Below are positions 1-10,920 of a stretch of DNA of 64,000 bases, piece by piece (positions within the stretch are counted from its first letter, which is position 1; the number at the start of each line of letters is the position of its first letter). The translations under genes and the position numbers were made by a program. Source of the DNA: Uranotaenia lowii (lineage: Eukaryota > Arthropoda > Insecta > Diptera > Culicidae). The stretch is from positions 22,273,337-22,337,336 of the forward strand of contig NC_073691.1 in the NCBI RefSeq assembly GCF_029784155.1. Reading direction: 5' to 3'. A model generated the notes under the pieces. The model was not told the DNA's origin, ran no database searches, and was given only the letters and a program-made list of their open reading frames with translations.

Positions 1-187
1 CGTTTGCTCCGGTCAGGTAAGACGTTAAATGTCATTTTTAATCTTATTTATCGAAACTTAACCGAAATTTGATTTTTTTTTTTCATTTTCGATTCACTAG
101 AATGTCGTCAAGGATTGTGTCAGCTGCATGAAACTCGGAGAAACCAACAAATGTTACCCGAATGAGCTGTGTATCGTCAAACAGTGA
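1..187 (+). CDS. 3' end of a cysteine-rich secreted peptide gene (partial)
   Basis: Only the last part of this gene is in the window. Exon 1..16 reads V-C-S-G-Q. A phase-0 intron follows at 17..100 (GTAAGA donor, CACTAG acceptor). Exon 101..187 encodes NVVKDCVSCMKLGETNKCYP and then NELCIVKQ before TGA. The KDCVSC...NKC....ELC pattern matches residue for residue the C-terminus of the 88-aa peptide precursor at 44.6 kb (KDCVSCKKFGADNKC, KELCVV), so the two are paralogs. The function is unknown; the paralog has a signal peptide, so a secreted disulfide-rich peptide is inferred. One oddity is that the paralog reads straight through where this copy has an 84-bp intron. AATAAA at 273..278 is a plausible poly(A) signal. 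The 5' part lies outside the window. Confidence 0.75.
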
Positions 188-1205
188 ATTTTCGGTTTCT
201 TTTTGTCTAGATTTCAAAAATTGTTGTTACTACTGGTGATAGAAAAATTTGGAGGCTTGATGATTTGACTAAAATAAAAAAAAATTGAAGTTCATCAATA
301 ATACTGTGTAAATACCGAAAAAAACAACTCTCTGGAGCCACTTTTACAGGTAAAAAATTATAGCAAATAACAGAGAGAAAAATCCGACTCAACCAAACTT
401 CCCTCGGAAAACTGTTCATGAATAAAGCGATCTACCGGGAAAACGGCAGGTCAATCATCCAAAAATCTGGAAACTCGTGCCGAGAATCTGTAAGACTTTA
501 CTCTCGATGGCAAATAACGAACCCACATTAGTATTCATTGGACAATTTCGGCTGGGAAAAATTCGCAAATACCGGAACGGTGCTCTCTCCGAGTACTCAC
601 ACAATCTTCGAGGCTCCAGGCAAATCAAGTTTCTTTCCGGTTTGGCGGCTCTCGGTAGGGAAATCTCCAAAAAAGCCGATTGACCAACTAGCGAAACAGT
701 CAGACGGCGAAGGAGTTAGTCGGAAGTTTAGTCTGGAATGAGAAATGAATCGCAATCGCAAAGCGTATGTGGAAGTTTCGAATCCGGTTGGATCAAGGTC
801 TGTTCCGGGGAATCTTATTGGGGCTAGTTGTTGTTTATTTGCAAATTTTATCCCGGTCTTTTGTGGATTCAAAAGTTGCTTCAGGACCCAGAAGTTCAGA
901 GAACGTGGTTTAACTATTTAGCGAAGTTGAATGTTAAGCGGAGGCATTCATTTACGGAAAGATTTCTTCTTATATGGCTTAGCGTTAAAATGAAATTTTT
1001 TTGCATTTCAGAATCAATCCATAAAAAAGAAAATGCAACAAGCTATCTTCCACTTGTCCATACCTTCTTATTAAAAAGTAAACTAGATTGAGGCGGAGGC
1101 TAAAAAACTTGATAATTTCATATTTGGGAAAAAAAAATTAAAAATTTGAACTACTATATATTACTTAAAAAGTTAAAAAAAATACGCTGGAAAATTTGTC
1201 AGAAA
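188..1205. other. No recognised gene; 3' flank of the left-edge peptide gene
   Basis: It contains the poly(A) signal at 273..278 and several short overlapping open frames on both strands (for example near 455-870) that show no domain, signal peptide or homology I recognise. The final 60 bases become A/T-rich and lead into the 9-bp satellite. Confidence 0.5.
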
Positions 1206-1211
1206 CTACAA

Positions 1212-2656
1212 AATTGTCAAAGTAGTCAAAATTGTCAAAATTGTCAAAATGGTCAAAATTGTCAAAATTGTCAAAACTGTCAAAATTGTCAAAATTGTCA
1301 AAATTGTCAAAATTGTCAAAATTGTCAAAATTGTCAAAATTGTCAAAATTGTCAAAATTGTCAAAATTGTCAAAATTGTCAAAATTGTCAAAATTGTCAA
1401 AATTGTCAAAATTGTCAAATTTGTCAAAATTGTCAAAAATGTCAAAATTGTCAAAATTGTCAAAATTGTCAAAATAGTCCAAAATTGTCAAAATTGTCAA
1501 TATTGTCAAAGTTGTCAAAATTGTCAAAATTGTCAAAATTGTCAAAATTGTCAAAATTGTCAAAATTGTCAAAATTGTCAAAATTGTCAAAATTGTCAAA
1601 ATTGTCAAAATTGTCAAAATTGTCAAAATTGTCAAAATTGTCAAAATTGTCAAAATTGTCAAAATTGTCAAAATTGTCAAAATTGTCAAAATTGTCAAAA
1701 TTGTCAAAATTGTCGAAATAGTCCAAAATTGTCAAAATTGTCAAAATTGTCAAAATTGTCAAAATTGTCAAAATTGTCAAAATTGTCAAAACTGTCAAGA
1801 TTGTCAAAATTGTCGAAATAGTCCAAAATTGCCAAATTGTCAAAATTGTCAAAATTGTCAAAATTGTCAAAATTGTCAAAATTGTCAAAATTGTCAAAAT
1901 TGTCAAAAATGTCAAAATTGTCAAAATTTTCAAAATTGTCGAAATAGTCCAAAATTGTCAAAATTGTCAGAATTGTCAAAGTTGTCAAAATTGTCAAAAT
2001 TGTCAAAATTTTTAAAATTGACAGAATTGTCAAAATTGTGAAAATTGTCAAAATTGTCAAAATTGTCAAAATTGTCAAAATTGTCAAAATTGTCAAAATT
2101 GTCAAAATTGTCAAAATTGTCAAAATTGTCAAAATTGTCAAAATTGTCAAAATTGTCAAAATTGTCAAAATTGTCAAAATTGTCAAAATTGTCAAAATTG
2201 TCAAAATTGTCAAAATTGTCAAAATTGTCAAAATTGTCAAAATTGTCAAAATTGTCAAAATTGTCAAAATTGTCAAAATTGTCCAAATTGTCAAAATTAT
2301 CAAAATTATCAAAATTGTCAAAATTGTCAAAATTGTCAAAATTGTCAAAATTGTCAAAATTGTCAAAATTGTCAAAATTGTCAAAATTGTCAAAATTGTC
2401 AAAATTGTCAAAATTGTCAAAATTGTCAAAATTGTCAAAATTGTCAAAATTGTCAAAATTGTCAAAATTGTCAAAATTGTCAAAATTGTCAAAATTGTCA
2501 AAATTGTCAAAATTGTCAAAATTGTCAAAATTGTCAAAATTGTCAAAATTGTCAAAATTGTCAAAATTGTCAAAATTGTCAAAATTGTCAAAGTTGTCAA
2601 AACTGGCAGAATTGTCAAAATTGTCAAAATTGTCAAAATTGTCAAAATTGTCGAAA
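1212..2656. repeat. 9-bp satellite array 1 (AAAATTGTC)n
   Basis: About 160 head-to-tail copies of AAAATTGTC. Interspersed variants include GTCGAAATAGTCC near 1710, 1812 and 1938, a single AAAAATGTC, TTTTTAAAATTGACAGAATTG at 2008-2029, and a CCAAATTGTC + two TTATC units block at 2281-2312. The right half (1700-2736, including the unique flank after the array) recurs almost unit for unit at the right end of array 2. The multi-hundred-residue open frames here (SKL, NCQ, IVK, ILT and FDN tripeptide repeats) are by-products of a 9-bp period without stops in five of six frames. Confidence 0.97.
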
Positions 2657-3239
2657 TTCACAAAAGAACAAACATAGCACAAAAATGACATAAAATGAAG
2701 GAACAAACAAATCGTACTTTTCTCAAAAAAAAAAACCCGATTTAATACACTTAACAGTGGATTGTAGCCTTTCTTACAGTCTAAAAATTATATTTGGATA
2801 CACATGACACAAAATAATAAAATGATCGATTTATAAATTCTGAGTAATGATTAAAGTATTTCGAACGTAGTAAATCCTAAATGAATTTAAGAAATTAGGA
2901 TTCTAAATTTTTTAAAGGATGAAGGTATTTTGAAATAATTATAATTTTCACATAAATAATAACATAATTGTAAACTATTTGAAAAATTTTGAATGATTGA
3001 ATTCTGGGATATCTTGTATGATCCCGTTTCTATGACATTATGATCTTATATTTATAAAATAGAAGAGGTCTAAAAATGAAGGGTATAATTTTTAAAAAAG
3101 ATTCCTAACCATGTGTTTCAAATAATTCAACCTCTCAAGAAAAGGAAGCGAATAAATGGAAAAAAATTTAAATAAATTTTCAACTGCTAAACTAAAATAC
3201 GATGCTTCAATGTAGATTACAATAATCTATCGATTTAAC

Positions 3240-3470
3240 AATAGATATTAAACATTTTGACAACTTTGAAATGTCAATATTTTCAATTTTGTCAATTATG
3301 TCTATTTTATCATTTTTGTCAATTTTGTCAATTCTATTAGTTTTGTCAATTTTGTCAATTTTATAAATTTTGTAAATTTTGTAAACTTAGTAACTTTTGT
3401 GAATTTTGTAAATTTTGAAAATTTTGTAAATTTTGTCCATTTTGTCCACTTGGGTAGTTTTGTCAACATT
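3240..3470. repeat. Degenerate TTTTGTCAA-like simple repeat
   Basis: Runs of ATTTTGTCAA / ATTTTGTAAA with many substitutions. They resemble the 9-bp satellite in length and base order (TTTTGTCAA is the reverse of AACTGTTTT, not the satellite's own complement, so common origin is uncertain). A similar decayed stretch lies at about 4020-4600. Confidence 0.5.
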
Positions 3471-3599
3471 TAGAACATTTAGAACGGCAAGTGAAATTGA
3501 ATGATGCAAAAACTTATACTCGACAATATTTAAAATATTTATTTTTGATTTTTGACTTTAACTTGTCAATATACATGCTACTGCTATAGATCAGTTGAT

Positions 3600-3983
3600 C
3601 CTAGTATCACATTATTTTATTTCCAATAAGATTCTATTTTCCCTAACCAGCATGAGAGCAGCAGTGGTATAAATTATTTTAGCATACCTTTCAGGGGCAT
3701 TCTTACTAGTATACCAGAAAGAATGCCCCCGATAGGTATGCTAAAAACTTTGATTTCTATGTTGATTCATTTTTGTAAAGGACGAAAGCTGTTTCGAGAA
3801 AATCGCGTTGAAAGTAATTAGGTTTAAAATGTAAGTCTTCAAACGGTACTTTTTCACCCAGCTGACAATTTGATTGTTATCATTAGGCCGCACGCCCTTT
3901 TGAAAACTTTATACCACTGCTGCTCTCATTCTGGGTAGGAAATATAATGCCATCTTATTGGAAGAAAATAATGGGATTCTGGG
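3600..3983. mobile_element. Foldback MITE, about 384 bp
   Basis: The left arm, 3600-3673, runs CCTAGTATCACATT...CCAATAAGAT...ATGAGAGCAGCAGTGGTATAAA. The right arm, 3908-3983, is its imperfect inverse complement (TTTATACCACTGCTGCTCTCAT...ATCTTATTGG...GGGATTCTGGG). A second nested hairpin lies inside: AGCATACC...GGGGCATTCTT at 3681-3703 pairs with AAGAATGCCCCC...GGTATGCT. No coding capacity. It is inside the 3.1 kb insertion. Confidence 0.75.
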
Positions 3984-4019
3984 TATGCCAACGAATAATT
4001 CGCAACGTAAGGTCGATTT

Positions 4020-4600
4020 TTGAAAAGGGCACATTTTTTGCCATATTTGCAAAATTTGTCAGGTTTGTAAATTTTATCAAGTTTGTGAATGTTGTCATTT
4101 TTTTTTCAATTTTGTCAACTATGTAAGTTTGGTCCAATTTGTAATTTTTGATGATTTTAACAATCATGTCATTTTTGTAATTATAGACTATTTTGAAATG
4201 TTTGTAAATTATGTCAGTTTGGTAAATTTGTTTAATTTTTTTCTATATTGATTCTGTCAATTTTGCATATTTTGAAAACTTTTTCAGTTTTATGATTTAT
4301 ATTCATTTTATCTATCCAGTTTTGTCAATTTTGTAAATGTTATATTTTATGTCAATCCATTCAAATTTGGTCAATTTTGGTCAATTTTTGTCAATTTTTC
4401 CCATATTTGCGAAATATGTCAGGCTTGTTAAAACTTGATTAAAGTTTGTGAATGTTGTCTATTTTGTAATTTTTATCAGTTTTATCAATTATGTAAATTT
4501 GATACACTTTGTAATTTAAGAAAATTTAAACAATTGTCATTTTTGTAGTAATTGACTATTTTGACATTTTTGTCCATTATGTCGGTTTTGTAAATTTGTT
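4020..4600. repeat. Second stretch of decayed TTTTGTCAA-like repeat
   Basis: AT-rich sequence with recurring ATTTTGTCAA, TTTGTAAATTT and TTTTGTCAGTTTT words. It lies within the 3.1 kb insertion. No open frame is recognised. Confidence 0.4.
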
Positions 4601-5000
4601 GTGAAAATCGTCTAGCGCTGGATTGCATCTGAATTTGTGGATTTTAATCTGAATTCTGAAACTCACTATTGGACCCGATTTTTTTTAGTTAAGTTTAAAA
4701 TCAGAAATACTTTAAAGTCCAGGGAATTCAACATTTTGAAATTAACACGTCTGTACAAAAAATCACTTTAAACTTTAAAACAGTTTATAAAATTAAATTG
4801 GGTGAAACTTTTTGTTGATGCATTTTCTTTTGAACGCGAAATTACGCCTATTAAAATGGGATTTTTTTATCCGGGTAGGGCCAATAGATAGCGTCGATTT
4901 TTGAAATAGGATTTGATTAGATGTTCCGAAGTTTCAAAAGCGTTTTTTTTTCGAGCTAACTGATAGTTTCGCCCTTTTTCAAACTTACTACAAAATTATC

Positions 5001-5135
5001 TAATGCCATATTCGTTTTCATCCTGGTGGTGCACCGGTAGTGCACCAAGTGCTGTCAAAGCGTTTTTTTTATATGAAGATGACAGCAGTTGGTGCACAAC
5101 CATCTTTCCACCAGATGAAAACGAATATGGCATAA
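5001..5135. mobile_element. 135-bp hairpin MITE
   Basis: TAATGCCATATTCGTTTTCA at 5001 is matched inversely by TGAAAACGAATATGGCATAA ending at 5135. Pairing continues inward: CTGGTGG with CCACCAG, GTGCACC with GGTGCAC, GCTGTCA with TGACAGC. The loop is about TTTTTTTTATATGAA. The near-complete pairing is typical of non-autonomous foldback elements. Short open frames across it are palindrome shadows. Confidence 0.75.
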
Positions 5136-5466
5136 CAGATTCACGCTTGCTTCGACGTATCGAAGCCAGCCATCGCTGCAGAAAAATGCGGTGTTGAACC
5201 CTACACCCATCGGTTTGATATGGCAAATTCGGGGTTGTACCCCTTTATGAAACTCCATATTTTTATAATATGGTTTTGAGGCTTCGGCTTCAAATTTTTG
5301 AGACCGGTTTGGTTAACACTGAGCTGGTTATAAAATCAAAATTGTTAAGATATAAGAATTCTTACTCCCTTTTCTACCGCTCGTTTTGTCGTCATGAAGA
5401 CATCATGAGTGGGAGTGAAGTGCGGTGCGACCATCGTGTAGCGAATAGCGTGTAGCGAACGCGCCC

Positions 5467-5494
5467 ATCGTGTATATGACGTCATATACACGAT
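5467..5494. repeat. Perfect 28-bp palindrome centred on TGACGTCA
   Basis: ATCGTGTATATGAC is followed immediately by its exact inverse complement, with no spacer. The centre is TGACGTCA, the consensus CRE/bZIP dimer site. Just upstream is a short direct repeat (CATCGTGTAGCGAATAGCGTGTAGCGAACGC, about 5431-5463). It could be a bZIP site or a cruciform remnant of a transposon end. Confidence 0.8.
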
Positions 5495-5912
5495 AATCTT
5501 CATTTTAGTGATTGCTGGTTGTGGCTAGCAAGCCAAATTGACACGTTTTTTGGAGTGATGATTTGATGATAATTACTATGAAAATTTTTTTTTCAAACTA
5601 TTTTGTTTTTTTTTCTTTCTTTTATACATTGAAGAGGGAAAAAAATCAATTTTTTTAAGACAAAAATCATTTTTATTGTACTTCCCAGTTTCGCAAAAAC
5701 GTAGTGACAAAGTTTATAAAAAAAATCACACCAATACATACAAATACACTGACATCGTCTGAACACGTCGAGCTGATTCGATAGGTACCTATAAAGGTAT
5801 ATCTAAGACCCATAATTAATGATTTCCCAAATCGACCGATAACTATACCTTTCTAAAAGAAAGGCAAAACGTAACACTCCCAAAATCGTTACTTTAGAAT
5901 AGCAAATTCTTA

Positions 5913-5932
5913 TTTATTTTTCTGTCTTTATT
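5913..5932 (-). terminator. Poly(A) signals of peptide gene copy 1
   Basis: On the minus strand AATAAA occurs at 5932..5927 and again at 5918..5913, 44-63 bases after the stop codon. The same pair is found at +5,130 for copy 2. Copies 3 and 4 have AATAAA at 18341..18336 and 28513..28508. Confidence 0.6.
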
Positions 5933-5975
5933 CTTGTCCTTCATGGGGATTCGGAACTGCCAGGATCGAAACCAT

Positions 5976-6206
5976 TTATCCAGTTGCTTTGGGTTTCGTA
6001 GGCTTCCTGTAAACGGAACCCCCGCGATGGCGACCGCCGGTTTGGGGATATTTAGTTTTGTAGATCTCTCTTTTTGGCGTGGTTCTTCTAGTTCTACCTG
6101 ACATCGCGGCCCACTGGCTTACTTCACCGGGATCTGCATCGGCAACGGCACTTCCCAGAGTGCAAACCACGACCATGGCCAGGATCAACAGCGACAGGAG
6201 CTTCAT
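5976..6206 (-). CDS. Secreted cationic peptide precursor, copy 1 (76 aa)
   Basis: I recognise no named family. Residues 1-22 (MKLLSLLILAMVVVCTLG then SAVA) form a classic signal peptide, followed by a short acidic DADP stretch that may be a dipeptide-trimmed pro-segment. The mature part is strongly basic, with 13 Lys/Arg, no Cys, Gly/Arg/Tyr-rich patches and a C-terminal TKPKATG. Translation starts at the first ATG after a 50-base 5' UTR. The TATA box is at 6286..6278 and the TCAGT initiator A is at 6256. The gene is intronless. An antimicrobial, reproductive or salivary peptide role is possible, but this is inference from size, charge and secretion only. It is identical in protein to copy 2. 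Satellite array 1 lies downstream, now separated by the 3.1 kb insertion. Confidence 0.8.
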   Translation of the reverse strand: MKLLSLLILAMVVVCTLGSAVADADPGEVSQWAAMSGRTRRTTPKREIYKTKYPQTGGRHRGGSVYRKPTKPKATG

Positions 6207-6255
6207 CTCTTCTACTTGGATGGTTTGGTTTCTGCCTGAAACAAATTCACTTTAC

Positions 6256-6286
6256 TGACCTCACTCTAGACGATCAACTATTTATA
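6256..6286 (-). promoter_or_regulatory. Core promoter of peptide gene copy 1
   Basis: TATAAATAG begins at 6286 and TCAGT has its A at 6256, exactly 30 bases apart, the standard arthropod TATA-Inr spacing. A further block of about 110 bp upstream (to about 6395, containing TTCAAATATTGTTCACAAAA on the minus strand) is conserved in all five copies of the family. Confidence 0.8.
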
Positions 6287-6395
6287 CAGAAAATCTGAGG
6301 CATGGTCATGGTTTTTGTGAACAATATTTGAACAGTTGGGCAGAAAATTGAGAACGTTTCTGTTTTACAAAATTGTGATTTGAAAAATAAGAAGA

Positions 6396-7878
6396 ACACG
6401 TGTACGCAGGCAATATACTTTTTTATGATAAATAAAAATCAAAACTTAAGAAAATTTCTAAGATGAGTTTAAATTTTTTTTTTAAATTTTGTTTTTAATG
6501 TAGTTTGATAAATTCAAAAACATTGCAATTCCAAATAAGACTTGTATTTTGTAGGTTTGTATACTTGAAGGTTTGCATTTTGAAAAATTGGAAATAAGAG
6601 AAGAATAGGGAAATCTTTCAACATTTTTTTTTTCAATATACTTATTTTTTATTTTCCTTTTATAAAACAATCTGCAAATCTTCTATACTCACTGCGAATA
6701 AATGTTGATAAGAAGAAATTGCTTTTGTAAGTTATACTTCAAGAGTTATGAATGATTTAATGAAAATAAATATCACTGTTTGCATAGAACACAAATTATG
6801 CGCGTACAACTGCACTTACGTATACTCATGCAGATGCAGGTAACGCGAGCCTCTAACAGTTTGGAGCAAAAGCACATATCAAAGCAGGTAAAAAAACACA
6901 GTTTTTTCTTGCTTTCTATAGAATTTGAAGCAAAACTGATTTCAAGATTCAACCCATAATCTTAGCAAGTTTAAAAAAACATTTTCACTAAGTATCGCAA
7001 AAACGAAAACAACTCACGATACACAATACTGAAGAGGCGGCCCAAACTTTTGAGCGATAACTTAAGCAGCTGTTTTGTATATTTAAAGCACTTTGCAATT
7101 TTTTTTTCAAAAATCTAAATAAATGTGTTTTGATATTTATGAAAAAAAATATCCGAATGGAACTGGAATTTTGAAATTCGGTCCACCCTGAGCTGATTGA
7201 AGTGCGAATTTTCGGAAATATCGCAACTTTATGCCAAACTAAAGTAAAACTTAGTTAACATATATATTTTGCCAAAGTCATACGAAAAAGGTTACCCTCA
7301 TCGTCTTTAGAATGAGATTGAAAGAAATGCAATATGTCATAAGATGACTGAGATATGAGAACAAATTAGCTCGTTTATAGGGAGTGATTCCAAACTTATG
7401 GCCGGCAGTATATAAAGTAAGCACATTCGACGATTACACTATAAATACCTCAGGAAAAACTCCAAAATATTTAAAAATTGTCAAAAAATTGTATCAAAAC
7501 TGAATGCCTCATAGTAATAATAATAAAAATGAAAAACTTTAAACATCCAAATTGTTCGAACCATTTTGTTTAAATTGCGAAAATTTTGAACATTCTCAAA
7601 ATTGTGAAGATTTACAGAATATTTGTAATTTTCAAAATTTTCAAAATTTTAAAAATTTTGAAATTTTTTTGAAATTTCAATAATTTTTTTAAATTTTTAA
7701 AAGTTTAATAATTTATAAAGTTTTTTTAAATTTTAAAACTGATAAATATTTTTAAATTTTTTTCCAACGTTTTTCTAGTAAAAAAAATTCCAAATTTTAA
7801 TTTTTTTTAATTTTTTAAAAGTTTCAATTGTTTTTTCAAATTTTGAAAGTTTTCTGAAGGCTTAATTATCATTATTGC
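6396..7878. other. AT-rich intergenic DNA, duplicated at 11526-13008
   Basis: I see no gene. From about 7440 to 7870 it turns into A/T-only, imperfectly repetitive sequence rich in AAATTTT words and then enters satellite array 2. Short open frames such as 6482-6670 show nothing recognisable. Confidence 0.5.
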
Positions 7879-10800
7879 CAAAATTGTGAGAAATGTCAAA
7901 ATTGTCAAAATTGTCAAAATTGTCAAAATTGTCAAAATTGTCAAAATTGTCAAAATTGTCAAAATTGTCAAAATTGTCAAAATTGTCAAAATTGTCAAAA
8001 TTGTCAAAATTGTCAAAATTGTCAAAATTGTCAAAATTGTCAAAATTGTCAAAATTGTCAAAATTGTCAAAATTATCAAAATTGTCAAAATTGTCAAAAT
8101 TGTCAAAATTGTCAAAATTGTCAAAATTGTCAAAATTGTCAAAATTGTCAAAATTGTCAAAATTGTCCAAATTGTCAAAATTATCAAAATTATCAAAATT
8201 GTCAAAATTGTCAAAATTGTCAAAATTGTCAAAATTGTCAAAATTGTCAAAATTGTCAAAATTGTCAAAATTGTCAAAATTGTCAAAATTGTCAAAATTG
8301 TCAAAATTGTCAAAATTGTCAAAATTGTCAAAATTGTCAAAATTGTCAAAATTGTCAAAATTGTCAAAATTGTCAAAATTGTCAAAATTGTCAAAATTGT
8401 CCAAATTGTCAAAATTATCAAAATTATCAAAATTGTCAAAATTGTCAAAATTGTCAAAATTGTCCAAATTGTCAAAATTATCAAAATTATCAAAATTGTC
8501 AAAATTGTCAAAATTGTCAAAATTGTCAAAATTGTCAAAATTGTCAAAATTGTCAAAATTGTCAAAATTGTCAAAATTGTCAAAATTGTCAAAATTGTCA
8601 AAATTGTCAAAATTGTCAAAATTGTCAAAATTGTCAAAATTGTCAAAATTGTCAAAATTGTCAAAATTGTCAAAATTGTCAAAATTGTCAAAATTGTCAA
8701 AATTGTCAAAATTGTCAAAATTGTCAAAATTGTCAAAATTGTCAAAATTGTCAAAATTGTCCAAATTGTCAAAATTATCAAAATTATCAAAATTGTCAAA
8801 ATTGTCAAAATTGTCAAAATTGTCAAAATTGTCAAAATTGTCAAAATTGTCAAAATTGTCAAAATTGTCAAAATTGTCAAAATTGTCAAAATTGTCAAAA
8901 TTGTCAAAATTGTCAAAATTGTCAAAATTGTCAAAATTGTCAAAATTGTCAAAATTGTCAAAATTGTCAAAATTGTCAAAATTGTCAAAATTGTCAAAAT
9001 TGTCAAAATTGTCGAAATAGTCCAAAATTGTCAAAATTGTCAAAATTGTCAAAATTGTCAAAATTGTCAAAATTGTCAAAATTGTCAAAACTGTCAAGAT
9101 TGTCAAAATTGTCGAAATAGTCCAAAATTGCCAAATTGTCAAAATTGTCAAAATTGTCAAAATTGTCAAAATTGTCAAAATTGTCAAAATTGTCAAAATT
9201 GTCAAAAATGTCAAAATTGTCAAAATTTTCAAAATTGTCGAAATAGTCCAAAATTGTCAAAATTGTCAGAATTGTCAAAGTTGTCAAAATTGTCAAAATT
9301 GTCAAAATTTTTAAAATTGACAGAATTGTCAAAATTGTGAAAATTGTCAAAATTGTCAAAATTGTGAAAATTGTCAAAATTGTCAAAATTGTCAAAATTG
9401 TCAAAATTGTCAAAATTGTCAAAATTGTCAAAATTGTCAAAATTGTCAAAATTGTCAAAATTGTCAAAATTGTCAAAATTGTCAAAATTGTCAAAATTGT
9501 CAAAATTGTCAAAATTGTCAAAATTGTCAAAATTGTCAAAATTGTCAAAATTGTCAAAATTGTCAAAATTGTCAAAATTGTCAAAATTGTCAAAATTGTC
9601 AAAATTGTCAAAATTGTCAAAATTGTCAAAATTGTCAAAATTGTCAAAATTGTCCAAATTGTCAAAATTATCAAAATTATCAAAATTGTCAAAATTGTCA
9701 AAATTGTCAAAATTGTCAAAATTGTCAAAATTGTCAAAATTGTCAAAATTGTCAAAATTGTCAAAATTGTCAAAATTGTCAAAATTGTCAAAATTGTCAA
9801 AATTGTCAAAATTGTCAAAATTGTCAAAATTGTCAAAATTGTCAAAATTGTCAAAATTGTCAAAATTGTCAAAATTGTCAAAATTGTCAAAATTGTCAAA
9901 ATTGTCGAAATAGTCCAAAATTGTCAAAATTGTCAAAATTGTCAAAATTGTCAAAATTGTCAAAATTGTCAAAATTGTCAAAATTGTCAAAACTGTCAAG
10001 ATTGTCAAAATTGTCGAAATAGTCCAAAATTGCCAAATTGTCAAAATTGTCAAAATTGTCAAAATTGTCAAAATTGTCAAAATTGTCAAAATTGTCAAAA
10101 TTGTCAAAATTGTCAAAAATGTCAAAATTGTCAAAATTTTCAAAATTGTCGAAATAGTCCAAAATTGTCAAAATTGTCAGAATTGTCAAAGTTGTCAAAA
10201 TTGTCAAAATTGTCAAAATTTTTAAAATTGACAGAATTGTCAAAATTGTGAAAATTGTCAAAATTGTCAAAATTGTCAAAATTGTCAAAATTGTCAAAAT
10301 TGTCAAAATTGTCAAAATTGTCAAAATTGTCAAAATTGTCAAAATTGTCAAAATTGTCAAAATTGTCAAAATTGTCAAAATTGTCAAAATTGTCAAAATT
10401 GTCAAAATTGTCAAAATTGTCAAAATTGTCAAAATTGTCAAAATTGTCAAAATTGTCAAAATTGTCAAAATTGTCAAAATTGTCAAAATTGTCAAAATTG
10501 TCAAAATTGTCAAAATTGTCAAAATTGTCAAAATTGTCCAAATTGTCAAAATTATCAAAATTATCAAAATTGTCAAAATTGTCAAAATTGTCAAAATTGT
10601 CAAAATTGTCAAAATTGTCAAAATTGTCAAAATTGTCAAAATTGTCAAAATTGTCAAAATTGTCAAAATTGTCAAAATTGTCAAAATTGTCAAAATTGTC
10701 AAAATTGTCAAAATTGTCAAAATTGTCAAAATTGTCAAAATTGTCAAAATTGTCAAAATTGTCAAAATTGTCAAAATTGTCAAAATTGTCAAAATTGTCA

Positions 10801-10920
10801 AAATTGTCAAAATTGTCAAAATTGTCAAAATTGTCAAAATTGTCAAAATTGTCAAAGTTGTCAAAACTGGCAGAATTGTCAAAATTGTCAAAATTGTCAA
10901 AATTGTCAAAATTGTCGAAA
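7879..10920. repeat. 9-bp satellite array 2
   Basis: About 338 units of AAAATTGTC. Higher-order structure is visible. The variant block CCAAATTGTC + two AAAATTATC units occurs near 8166, 8400, 8461, 8760, 9652 and 10538. A composite block of about 340 bp (GTCGAAATAGTCC x3, AAACTGTCAAGATTG, AAAAATGTC, AAAATTTTC, then TTTTTAAAATTGACAG) occurs at 9003-9345 and again at 9896-10250, 893-911 bp apart. The same block is in array 1. The array ends 186 bp past the stop codon of peptide gene copy 2. Confidence 0.97.

Larger units (their letters stand above)
2737..5866. mobile_element. 3.1 kb insertion between satellite array 1 and peptide gene copy 1
   Basis: In gene copy 2 the flank ending TTTTCTCAAAAAAAAAAA (to about 10996) runs directly into CGTAACACTCCCAAAATCG. 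In copy 1 the same two sequences are separated by this block. Copies 4 and 5 have the uninterrupted arrangement too (TTTTCTCAAAAACAAAATAC... then the gene's 3' UTR). The contiguous form is therefore ancestral and this block is an insertion into an A-run. It holds two foldback MITEs, a 28-bp palindrome and stretches of decayed TTTTGTCAA-like repeats, so it looks composite. Both ends carry a CCTTTCTT motif (2773 region and, inverted, 5843-5861), but I could not define clean terminal repeats. No long open frame exists. Confidence 0.6.

Noticed and set aside
1232..1477. SKL repeats as peroxisomal targeting signals
   Set aside because: SKL arises only from one reading frame of the satellite, with no evidence of translation.
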